Positions 21,796-29,752 of a stretch of 64,000 nt of DNA are shown here, piece after piece (position 1 is the stretch's first letter; every line of letters starts with the position of its first letter). Source of the stretch: Alphaproteobacteria bacterium 43-37. GTDB taxonomy: Bacteria > Pseudomonadota > Alphaproteobacteria > 43-37. The position numbers were made by a program, and so were the translations under genes. The notes below the pieces were generated by a model. It did not search any database. It saw only the letters and a list, made by a program, of their open reading frames with translations, and had not been told where the DNA came from. The stretch lies in the NCBI GenBank assembly GCA_001897475.1, contig MKSY01000030.1, positions 20,838 through 84,837 on the forward strand, written 5' to 3'.

Positions 21796-23547
21796 ATGAA
21801 AAACTCTTCGCCCAATGATCAAACAATTATTGACAAAGCTTTTCTTGCAACACGAGTGATTCGAAGATATATCGTGTTTTTGGGAGGGGTAATCAATTTG
21901 CTCTATTTAGCTGTCCCTCTTTACTCGATGCAAGTATTTGATCGAATTTTATCAAGCGGAAGCATCGATACTCTTGTAATGTTAACACTTGTAATTATGC
22001 TATCGCTTATTCTTTTGGGAGGCCTTCAATTTGGCCGCTCCCTGATTATGTTGAAACTAGGAAACTGGGTAGAGGAAAAACTATCCCTATCAATATTTGA
22101 AAACGCTATAAAACAAACTGTTGCCCTTAATAGGCGTTCTAATAATCAACCTTTACGAGACCTACAAACTCTAAAATCTTTTATTGTCAGCTCAACACTC
22201 TTAACATTTTTTGATCTTCCATGGGCTCTCATTTTTCTCATCGTTTTATTTATCCTCCACCCATATATTGGTCTTTTAGCTTTATGCGGAGGGGGCATTT
22301 TAATTACTCTCGGTATTATCAGTGAAAGAACCTCAAGACCTCTGATTCAATTATCAAATGAAGCTTTTATCAAAAGCATGCATCAAGTGGATCATGTTGC
22401 AAGAAACGCTGAAGCGATTTACGCTATGGGTTTTTTCTCCTCAGTAGCTTCTTTTTGGCAAAAAATTAATAAACAGGTTCAAAAAGCTTATGAAGTTACC
22501 GCACTTAAGCAAAGTTATTTTAATGAAGTGGGAAAATTCTTCAGAATGATGGTTAACCTTCTCACAATAGGCCTGGGTGCATATTTAGTTCTCAAGGGTA
22601 CGTTCTCTCCAGGAGCTATTCTTGCAAGTTCTTCATTAATCAATAGAAGCTTAGCGCCTTTTGAAACAGCTATTGGTTCATGGAAAGTATGGGTTAACTT
22701 TATGCAAGCTTACGAAAGGCTTAGGCAAATTCATATCAACCAAGAACCTTTAAGTGTTGAAAAATACCTCTCGCCCCTTAAAGGCAGTATCGAGCTGGAA
22801 AATATATCGTATGCTCCTGGAAATGCAGTAAATCACATTATCCAAGGGGTTAGTTTTAAGATAGATCAAGGTGATACATTAATTGTATTGGGGGCAAGTG
22901 GAGCTGGGAAAAGCACTCTTATCAAAGTAATCTTAGGGATTTTAGAGCCTACATTTGGGAGCGTAACATATGATGGTATCAGCATAAAAGAATGGAGAAG
23001 AGAGTTTTTGGGAAAGCATATTGGATATCTTCCCCAAGATGCTGAGCTCTTCAGTAGTACCATTCGATTCAATATTGCTCGAATGAACGAAGAAGCATCA
23101 GAAAGTGACGTGATCAAGGCAGCACAAAGTGCAGGCATTGAGCAATTGATTCGCTCCCTACCTAATGGTTATGATACTGAGATAGGGGAAGGGGGAATTC
23201 GTCTCTCTGGCGGGCAACGCCAGCGAGTTGCTCTAGCACAAGCGATGTTTGGTATGCCAAGCTTGTTAGTCTTAGATGAACCCAATACTTATTTAGACTC
23301 AGATGGAGAAATTTCTCTAATCAAGGCGATTCAAGAAGCTCAAAAGAGAAAAACAACTGTTATTCTAGTGACACACCAGCCTCAGCTAATAAATTTTGCA
23401 AACAAGGTTCTCATTATGGGTGCGGGTGGAGTGATTTTCTATGGTTCTCCTGAAGAAGCATTTTCATCAAACCTAGCAACACAGATGCTGGTGCAGCCGG
23501 AAGAAAAGACAAATTCTTCAAAAATGAAAAGTTCTATTTATGTGTAA
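21796..23547 (+). CDS. Type I secretion ABC transporter/permease (PrtD-type)
   Basis: A 583-aa half-transporter with an N-terminal six-helix membrane domain (starting IVFLGGVINLLYLAVPLYSM) and a C-terminal ATPase. Walker A is LGASGAGKSTLIK, the signature LSGGQRQRVALAQ, Walker B SLLVLDEP and the switch His is in LVTHQP. There is no N-terminal C39 peptidase domain, so the substrate should carry an uncleaved C-terminal signal rather than a double-glycine leader. This fits the C-terminus of the 159-aa protein upstream. It overlaps the HlyD gene by 8 bp, so the two are co-translated. TolC is not in the window. Confidence 0.92.
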   Translation: MKNSSPNDQTIIDKAFLATRVIRRYIVFLGGVINLLYLAVPLYSMQVFDRILSSGSIDTLVMLTLVIMLSLILLGGLQFGRSLIMLKLGNWVEEKLSLSIFENAIKQTVALNRRSNNQPLRDLQTLKSFIVSSTLLTFFDLPWALIFLIVLFILHPYIGLLALCGGGILITLGIISERTSRPLIQLSNEAFIKSMHQVDHVARNAEAIYAMGFFSSVASFWQKINKQVQKAYEVTALKQSYFNEVGKFFRMMVNLLTIGLGAYLVLKGTFSPGAILASSSLINRSLAPFETAIGSWKVWVNFMQAYERLRQIHINQEPLSVEKYLSPLKGSIELENISYAPGNAVNHIIQGVSFKIDQGDTLIVLGASGAGKSTLIKVILGILEPTFGSVTYDGISIKEWRREFLGKHIGYLPQDAELFSSTIRFNIARMNEEASESDVIKAAQSAGIEQLIRSLPNGYDTEIGEGGIRLSGGQRQRVALAQAMFGMPSLLVLDEPNTYLDSDGEISLIKAIQEAQKRKTTVILVTHQPQLINFANKVLIMGAGGVIFYGSPEEAFSSNLATQMLVQPEEKTNSSKMKSSIYV

Positions 23548-24973
23548 AGTAGCTGATTATTTGGTTCATAATTTAAAAACACTAAAAGATCATTTTCAAT
23601 CCTTATTCCATATTCAAGAGGAAATAGATCAAGATTTAGATACAGAAGCACAACTATGGCGTTATGCGTGGCCGGCTGTCCGAGTATGTTTGGTTATCAT
23701 AGGGATAGGCGTTGGGTTTTTTATAATTTGGGGTGGTCTTGCTCCTCTTGATAGCGCAGCTGTTGCTCAAGGTAAAATAATTCTTAGTCAGAATCACAAG
23801 GTCATTCAACATTTAGAAGGTGGAATTATTAAAGAAATTTTAGTTCAAGATGGAGACCATGCTGAAAAAGGGCAGTCTCTTATTATTTTGGATGATACAG
23901 AGACTAGGTCACACCTCAACATAGTTTTGGCGAAAGCTAGATATTACCTTGCTAATGAAAAAAGAATTCTTGCCGAGCAAGAGGAAAATATTGCTCTTAT
24001 TTCCCCAGATAACGATCTGTTAAAGGCTGGTGATCCAGATGTTGAGCAGATTCTTGAGAGCCAAAAGATCGTCTTTCGATCGAATCACAAACTCCTACAA
24101 GGGAAAGCATCTGTTTTTGAAAAGCGTATCGCCCAATATCAGCAGAACATTTTAGCATATGAGGCAACTTTAGAGGCTCTTGAAACAACAAAACAGGCTC
24201 AACAAGAAATTTTATCCGCTCATGAAGCGCTTATGAAGAAAGGTGTGGTACCGAAGCTGCATGTTTTAGAACGTAAAAATGCCTATTTTCAGACTATTGG
24301 GAAAATTAAAGAAACCAGAGCTCTGATCGTTCAGGAAAAGGAAAAAATCATTGAACAAGAAGAGTTAAAAGTTAATACAAAAAAAGAAACTTTATCCAAG
24401 TTAGCTGAAGAGTTTAAACAAAACCACCTTGTGCTTATGACTCAGTTGCAAGAATATCAAAATATTCAAGATATCCTTGCAAGAAAAATTATTAGATCAA
24501 GCACTGCGGGTGTAATTAACTCACTATCGTATCATACGATTGGAGGTATTATCCCTCCTAATGGAAGGATTCTAGAAATCATTCCAGAAAACGACCGACT
24601 CTTGGTTGAAGCGATGGTCGATGCAAAAGATATAGATAGTATTGAAATTGGTTCTATGGTCAAAATACAACTCGAGGCGTTTAAGAACTTTATTGTCCCA
24701 AGAGTATCAGGAAAAATCATTTACCTTTCGGGAGATCGCATTGAAGCGGCATCATCTCCTATGTCAATACAAGATAGCATAGAACTGTCAAGGCCCTCAT
24801 ATTTAGTAAGAGTTGAAATTGATCAAAAATGCTTAGAGAATATCAATGCTCGCGTCAAACTTTATCCGGGTATGCCTGCTACTGTTTTTATCATTAAAGG
24901 ATCGCGAACTTTTCTTCAGTATTTGATAAGTCCTCTGCTGGATAGTTTTCATCGATCATTCAAAGAAACTTAG
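23540..24973 (+). CDS. HlyD-family membrane-fusion protein
   Basis: A 477-aa periplasmic adaptor of a type I system. It has a cytoplasmic N-terminus, one TM (VCLVIIGIGVGFFIIWGGLA), a lipoyl half-motif (VIQHLEGGIIKEILVQDGDH), a long coiled-coil hairpin (about residues 125-310), the second lipoyl half (LARKIIRSSTAGVINSLSYH) and a beta-barrel C-terminus with LYPGMPATVFII. It bridges the ABC protein and outer-membrane TolC. It is the last gene of the cargo island; the TerL 3' end follows convergently 50 bp on. Confidence 0.92.
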   Translation: MCKVADYLVHNLKTLKDHFQSLFHIQEEIDQDLDTEAQLWRYAWPAVRVCLVIIGIGVGFFIIWGGLAPLDSAAVAQGKIILSQNHKVIQHLEGGIIKEILVQDGDHAEKGQSLIILDDTETRSHLNIVLAKARYYLANEKRILAEQEENIALISPDNDLLKAGDPDVEQILESQKIVFRSNHKLLQGKASVFEKRIAQYQQNILAYEATLEALETTKQAQQEILSAHEALMKKGVVPKLHVLERKNAYFQTIGKIKETRALIVQEKEKIIEQEELKVNTKKETLSKLAEEFKQNHLVLMTQLQEYQNIQDILARKIIRSSTAGVINSLSYHTIGGIIPPNGRILEIIPENDRLLVEAMVDAKDIDSIEIGSMVKIQLEAFKNFIVPRVSGKIIYLSGDRIEAASSPMSIQDSIELSRPSYLVRVEIDQKCLENINARVKLYPGMPATVFIIKGSRTFLQYLISPLLDSFHRSFKET

Positions 24974-25022
24974 TCTTTAGATTAGTTAGAAAAGAAAACC
25001 TCTGGATTACGTAAAGGTCTAA

Positions 25023-26684
25023 TTAAACTATTGATATCCATTGAAGGCCGCAATTGTTACTTTTCCCAATCGCACTCTGCCTAAACCTCTCTAACTCTAC
25101 CTCAAGCAGCTTTTCTTTATGCTCCTGTTCATTCCTTTCCGTATCTTTGGCCATTTGATCGACCCAGTAGCTAACGGCCATGGCAACTGCCTCTAAGCGG
25201 TCATCATGGGCCAGTGCGCCCCTGTCTTTCGTAATGCGGGTCATTTGGTAAAACAACTTGTGGGTAGCCTCAGGTGTGGATTCAAAATCCTGCCTAATGA
25301 GTCTTTTGTCAATGATGAGGCGATGCTGGTTCATGACCGGTTCAAGCGTGTCAATGATTCGCCGTTCCTTTTGCGTGCTGTGGCGGATTTCTTCCACGGT
25401 GGTGTTGTGATGTTTATGCAAAATAGGTTTGAACAGCTGAGTGAACATCCCATCCCCAAAGTTGGATTCAATCTGGATGAGATTTACCTGTTGCTCTTTG
25501 GCTATCTTGGCTAAGGCTTCAATTGTTTCTTGGCTGTACCCTCCCTTAAGTCCTCCACTGGCTGTAAGGAATAAATATCCCTTGAGCATCTTGACCACAG
25601 CATACCCTGTTTCATCTTGGCCACGGCCCGATGGATCAATGGTCATAATGGAGCCTGTGTAAGAATCCCATTCGTCTGAGATATAGAGTGGCGCATAAAA
25701 CCTATCCGCATAAAGCCCCATGGTTGGAAGATCAAGAAGCGCTTTATCATAAGATGAACACCAAGCGACTTTGACTGGGGCAATATCAGAGTTGACATCC
25801 ATCACGATAAGGTCAGATAGTTTCAGCGGATATTTGTTGGCATCACTTAAGGAAGTGTCCAACATAAACTGCAGTGCAAAGCCAGTTTTGCCATAAACCA
25901 CTTCACGCTCTGTGAGCTCAAGATCACTAAACCGTTTAAGGTCAGTCGGCGTGAGTTCAGGTGTACTTTCCATGAGCTTTTTAACATATGGAGCCAGCCT
26001 ATTGCCATAAGATGATAGTTTATCGTTAGCTGGTGTTCGGGCTGGCCAAAGTCTTGTGGTGTAACCACTCTCCTCCAGATGATGATAAATGCTCATTTCG
26101 GTCTGAGGCGTTCCTAGAAAGATAATTCTGCCCCCTGGCTTAATCACCGCTTCAAACTCTTTGATGGTGGTAAGGAGTTTTTCACGCATCATAGGGGTTT
26201 GGGAGTTATTCAACACTTCAACGTCATCAGCAATGACGATATCTGCTCGGCTTCCTGTGATCTGGCCTGTAATGCCAATGCTTTTAACCGAAGGCGCTTG
26301 GGAGGCTTTCGCAGGCCCCACATCAAAGGCAATGTTGGCATCACGCTGATTATCTCTGGGACGGATAGAGTAAAGAACGGGAAGCTCGTAGATCAACCTA
26401 CGCGTGAAGGTGGAAAAATCATCAGCTCTCTGCTTGCTGGCCGAGACCACAAGGATGTTGAGTTGAGGGTTGCGAAGCAGGCTCCAACAGACAAAGGCAG
26501 AGGTGATCCAGGATTTACCAACACCACGGAAGGCTTCAATCACACACCGCCTAGGCCCATGCTGAAGGAAGTGGGCTATGTCATGCTGAATGGGCGTGGG
26601 TGATGATAAATGAAGGTGCTCCCAAACCAGGCAGAGGAACTGCCGGAAGTCTGTGAGAATTGGGTGAAGTTTGTTGTTTTCCAT
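25023..26684 (-). CDS. Terminase large subunit (T7 gp19-like)
   Basis: A 553-aa packaging motor. Walker A is FRGVGKSW (residues 52-59), Walker B ADIVIADDVEV, and the nuclease domain begins at IMTIDPSGRGQDETGYAV (catalytic Asp). It pumps DNA into the prohead and cuts concatemers. TerS lies 24 bp upstream. The last 15 or so residues (after RQSAIG) differ completely from the phi2 copy, showing that the cargo boundary cuts into the 3' end of this gene. The phi2 homologue is frameshifted; this one is intact. Confidence 0.93.
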   Translation of the reverse strand: MENNKLHPILTDFRQFLCLVWEHLHLSSPTPIQHDIAHFLQHGPRRCVIEAFRGVGKSWITSAFVCWSLLRNPQLNILVVSASKQRADDFSTFTRRLIYELPVLYSIRPRDNQRDANIAFDVGPAKASQAPSVKSIGITGQITGSRADIVIADDVEVLNNSQTPMMREKLLTTIKEFEAVIKPGGRIIFLGTPQTEMSIYHHLEESGYTTRLWPARTPANDKLSSYGNRLAPYVKKLMESTPELTPTDLKRFSDLELTEREVVYGKTGFALQFMLDTSLSDANKYPLKLSDLIVMDVNSDIAPVKVAWCSSYDKALLDLPTMGLYADRFYAPLYISDEWDSYTGSIMTIDPSGRGQDETGYAVVKMLKGYLFLTASGGLKGGYSQETIEALAKIAKEQQVNLIQIESNFGDGMFTQLFKPILHKHHNTTVEEIRHSTQKERRIIDTLEPVMNQHRLIIDKRLIRQDFESTPEATHKLFYQMTRITKDRGALAHDDRLEAVAMAVSYWVDQMAKDTERNEQEHKEKLLEVELERFRQSAIGKSNNCGLQWISIV

Positions 26685-26707
26685 GACATTGCCTCTTTCA
26701 TTACTCT

Positions 26708-26923
26708 TTAGTGCGCATCATCCAGATCATAGGACTGGATATTGTCGAACAGTGCACTCATGTGTGAGCCTGGGGTTGGAAGGCTTTCGATGCCGTTATC
26801 TTTGAGAAACTGCCGGGCAACACTCAAGAGGGCTGGCGTTGAATCACCTTCTTTAATACGCTCCAATAACACGAGTGTTAACTGCTCATGGAGCTTTTCG
26901 AGGATTGATCGTTGTGAGCTCAT
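26708..26923 (-). CDS. Terminase small subunit (T7 gp18-like)
   Basis: A 71-aa protein with the helical DNA-binding pattern LLERIKEGDSTPALLSVARQ followed by FLKDNGIESLP, typical of small terminase subunits of T7-like phages. It recognises the packaging site and recruits TerL, encoded immediately downstream. The 3' end of its upstream neighbour overlaps its start by 4 bp. Confidence 0.8.
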   Translation of the reverse strand: MSSQRSILEKLHEQLTLVLLERIKEGDSTPALLSVARQFLKDNGIESLPTPGSHMSALFDNIQSYDLDDAH

Positions 26924-27186
26924 GGCTGCTCCTCCCTTCTCATTCGGATTTCATGGGGCTCTTCACTATATTTTATCTGAATATGCTTGATCACCAAGGA
27001 CGCAATAATGGAGCAAAGGGCTAAAGCTCCCGCCAAATAGGCTTGGGCTCTCTCCAGTTTGCTTAGACGTTTGTCATGGGTTTTGATGTCCTCATTCGTG
27101 TCTGATTGGCTAGATAAGAGAGAGTCAACTTTTCCCTCCAGCCTTCCGAGCAGCAGCAAGATTTTGTTTGTGGTGGGTTCTGTCAT
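26920..27186 (-). CDS. Coiled-coil single-TM protein, gp17.5-position holin-like
   Basis: An 88-aa protein: a coiled coil (LLLLGRLEGKVDSLLSSQSD, then IKTHDKRLSKLERAQAYL) followed by one TM helix (AGALALCSIIASLVI) and a charged tail. The layout matches XhlA-type haemolysin/holin accessory proteins, and the position between fibre and TerS is that of the T7 class II holin gp17.5. A 3TM holin is encoded separately at 34044, so the two may cooperate in lysis or one may be a spanin-like partner. Confidence 0.55.
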   Translation of the reverse strand: MTEPTTNKILLLLGRLEGKVDSLLSSQSDTNEDIKTHDKRLSKLERAQAYLAGALALCSIIASLVIKHIQIKYSEEPHEIRMRREEQP

Positions 27187-27201
27187 TCTATTGACCTTTC
27201 A

Positions 27202-28968
27202 TTAAGGCTGTGGTGTTTGGGTAACTGACGGTGGTGTGATTGATGGCAGAGGTTCCTGTGTTGGCGCAACAGATGGGGCCGGCTCTTGTGGGGTTAAAGT
27301 TGTTGTTGGCATGGGAGTTGGCGAAGGTGTCTGTGTGGGTTCGGTTGCAGGAGCAGGAGTTGGTATACTAGATGGGCTAGGCTGTTGGGCCTGGCCTTCC
27401 GGCTGCGACGGGTTTTCAAGCTCAGTGAACACATCATTTAAAAGTGTGCTTTTAATGCTCTCAGCATACTCAGACAGCTCCAGCTTGATTTTAGCTATTG
27501 TCTCATTGTGAGCCGTCGCCAACTCTGCTCGGTGAAGCTTGACCTCAGCTTCAAGCTGCTGCTTGAGGGTTTGAGACTCTCTCAAAGTTTGAGTGACAGC
27601 TTCTTCCCGTGCTTTGATAGCACCCAAAACTTCAAACATTTCCTTATGCTTTTGCTGGTAATCGGCCTTAAACTCCTCAAACATTTTGGACAAGAGCTGC
27701 TTGTAGGCGTCAATTTCTTTTGACTTAGCTTCCATTGCTACCTTGGATTGATCGGTATGATCCTGACAGGTACGCAAGAGTTCCCGGTGCCGACCAGTAA
27801 GTTCAGCAATTTCCGCAATGGAATCGAGCCTCGTTTTGATAATACTATCTTGAGCAGCTTTGAGGTTAGTGGACAGGTCAGCCTCACATTTGGCTGTCAT
27901 AGCTTTTGCTTGATCAATGGTAGCTTTGGCTTCTTGCTGAAGTGCTGCCAGTGTCTTTACCGACTCTAGTGACAAGGCCTCTTTAGCTTGTTTAGCTTCA
28001 GCAGCCTCTGTTTTGCTTTGCTCATGAAGCGCTTGGGTTTTGGCCAACAGTTCTTCTAAGCTGGCTTGCTTTTGGGCGGCAACATCTTTGAGTTGTTTTT
28101 CTTGGGCTTCAATAGCTGCCAAAGCTTTTTGTTTATGTGATTCAATATTCTCAAATGTGCCTTTGACTTTTGATTCTATGGAATCAGATGCACTCTTAAC
28201 TTTCATCTCCAAATTATCGGACGCAACTTTGGCCCCCGATTCATAGGTCGATGCCCTGGCCTGCAATTGCTCCAACAAAGCTTTCGCTTGCCCGGCATGC
28301 ATATGGGCATCAGAAACCGCCTTAATACCCGTTTGAGTAAAGCGATCTTCAATGGCTTGAATCTGTTTGGATTTGTCCTCAATCTTGGAGAGCAGGTCAT
28401 AAACCTTGCCTTCGACTGATTGAACAGAAGCTTGGACAGCTTTGCTCACTTCTTGATGAGCTTTCACCTGAGCGCCAATAGAATCAGCGGTTTTGGTAAA
28501 CTGATCCTGCTTTTCTCTAAATATAGTATTCACAAACCCTTTGGTAGCAGCATCACTCTCATCTACCGGAGTGGCCAGACTCGTGATCCGACTCCCCCGC
28601 AAAGAACAGATACCATCTGCTGGCACGAGTGCCTTTTCAAAGCTTTCTTCGAGCTCTTGAAGTTTAAGCAAGGACTGTTGAGCATTTTTGGATAAGGCCT
28701 CATTGTTGATCGCTCCGGCTTGAAACTTTTGAGCTAAATCCTGGATGGAAGTTTTACGGCTCACAGTTACTTTACTGCCCGCCTTGGGAATGAAGTTCAA
28801 TTTGATGGAATTGTTGTGAGAAAGATATTCACCCTGAATGGGCTTGCCATCGGGTGGAACGTCTCCTGTTAGGCTAATTTTTAAATCTTGCTGTGAAATG
28901 AATGGAAACGGCACTTGGAAGACGTCTGTCTTTCCGTCAGCCGTATAGGTTACATAGCTCATTGCCAT
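27202..28968 (-). CDS. Tail fibre protein with T7 gp17-type N-terminus
   Basis: A 588-aa protein. Residues 1-150 match the T7 gp17 anchor domain: YVTYTADGKTDVFQVPFPFI, VSRKTSIQDLAQKFQAGAIN, and LRGSRITSLATPVDESDAAT. The next 350 residues are almost continuous coiled coil rich in Ala/Lys/Glu/Gln. The C-terminus (about 525-588) is a Pro/Thr/Ser/Gln-rich disordered tail instead of a globular receptor-binding domain. T7 gp17 ends in a compact beta-structured tip, so this fibre is atypical. The phi2 copy is similar but diverges in the tail. Confidence 0.8.
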   Translation of the reverse strand: MAMSYVTYTADGKTDVFQVPFPFISQQDLKISLTGDVPPDGKPIQGEYLSHNNSIKLNFIPKAGSKVTVSRKTSIQDLAQKFQAGAINNEALSKNAQQSLLKLQELEESFEKALVPADGICSLRGSRITSLATPVDESDAATKGFVNTIFREKQDQFTKTADSIGAQVKAHQEVSKAVQASVQSVEGKVYDLLSKIEDKSKQIQAIEDRFTQTGIKAVSDAHMHAGQAKALLEQLQARASTYESGAKVASDNLEMKVKSASDSIESKVKGTFENIESHKQKALAAIEAQEKQLKDVAAQKQASLEELLAKTQALHEQSKTEAAEAKQAKEALSLESVKTLAALQQEAKATIDQAKAMTAKCEADLSTNLKAAQDSIIKTRLDSIAEIAELTGRHRELLRTCQDHTDQSKVAMEAKSKEIDAYKQLLSKMFEEFKADYQQKHKEMFEVLGAIKAREEAVTQTLRESQTLKQQLEAEVKLHRAELATAHNETIAKIKLELSEYAESIKSTLLNDVFTELENPSQPEGQAQQPSPSSIPTPAPATEPTQTPSPTPMPTTTLTPQEPAPSVAPTQEPLPSITPPSVTQTPQP

Positions 28969-29041
28969 GGGTTTTGACTCCTTGGGTTAAAAAAGAGGAA
29001 TGAAAGATTCTAAAATGGTATTGTTGGTTAAAAAGCTTGAT

Positions 29042-29746
29042 TTATTTGTGTGAACCACCCGAGCGGCTTTCCACCCGGCTCAGTGAACCACTTAAAGCGC
29101 TGATTTGCCCTTTTAAGGTTTCAACCTCAGATTGAAGGGAATGCACAGACTGCTGCAAGGAGTTCACTTCGCCCCAACGCTGATTGGCTACACTGACTGC
29201 ATGATTGGCCACTCCTTCAATGCGGGAGGCATCATATTGAAGTTTGCCTGTGCCTTCTTGAATCAGCTGATGGATCGATTGGCGGAAGGAGGACATTTCA
29301 TGCGATATTTCTGCCTTTAGCTTTTGGCAGGTTTCAAACGTATGCATGGTTTTGGTATGGAGCTTGTCCATTTGGGCTAAAAGCTCAATACTGTGGGTTT
29401 TGAAGTCTTTGAGAATGGGTTCAATGTCCGACTGGATTGACTGTTTGAGCTGATCGATTTGAATGGTGGTTGAAGGTTGTTCTGTCGATCGTTGCTGATG
29501 ATGAGGCTTTGTGTTTGCGTGTTTTTCCTCATCACTTACCTTTGATAAGCAAGATGCACACACAATTTTAATGCGGGAGCCCAAGGCTGGCGCTCCCAAA
29601 AGCTTGATAGTGTGGTTATGGTCAATCTTTTCAAATGGCAGCAGACTGTCATCCACATAGACAGTGAACACATCCTCTGCCTCATAGGCAAAACCGATAG
29701 GGTACAGAAGCTGCACCCCATCGGCCGTGAAGGTAATGGTTTTCAT
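29042..29746 (-). CDS. Second fibre/adaptor protein with gp17-like N-domain
   Basis: A 234-aa protein whose first 60 residues have the fibre-anchor pattern (ITFTADGVQLLYPIGFAYEA, then VYVDDSLLPFEKID). A variable linker and then a coiled coil with HQLIQEGTGKLQYDASRIEG and NSLQQSVHSLQSEVETLKGQ follow. It lies between gp16 and the main fibre gene. A short adaptor fibre is likely. The phi2 copy has a 15-bp-periodic repeat expansion in the linker. Confidence 0.65.
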   Translation of the reverse strand: MKTITFTADGVQLLYPIGFAYEAEDVFTVYVDDSLLPFEKIDHNHTIKLLGAPALGSRIKIVCASCLSKVSDEEKHANTKPHHQQRSTEQPSTTIQIDQLKQSIQSDIEPILKDFKTHSIELLAQMDKLHTKTMHTFETCQKLKAEISHEMSSFRQSIHQLIQEGTGKLQYDASRIEGVANHAVSVANQRWGEVNSLQQSVHSLQSEVETLKGQISALSGSLSRVESRSGGSHK

Positions 29747-29752
29747 GGCAAA

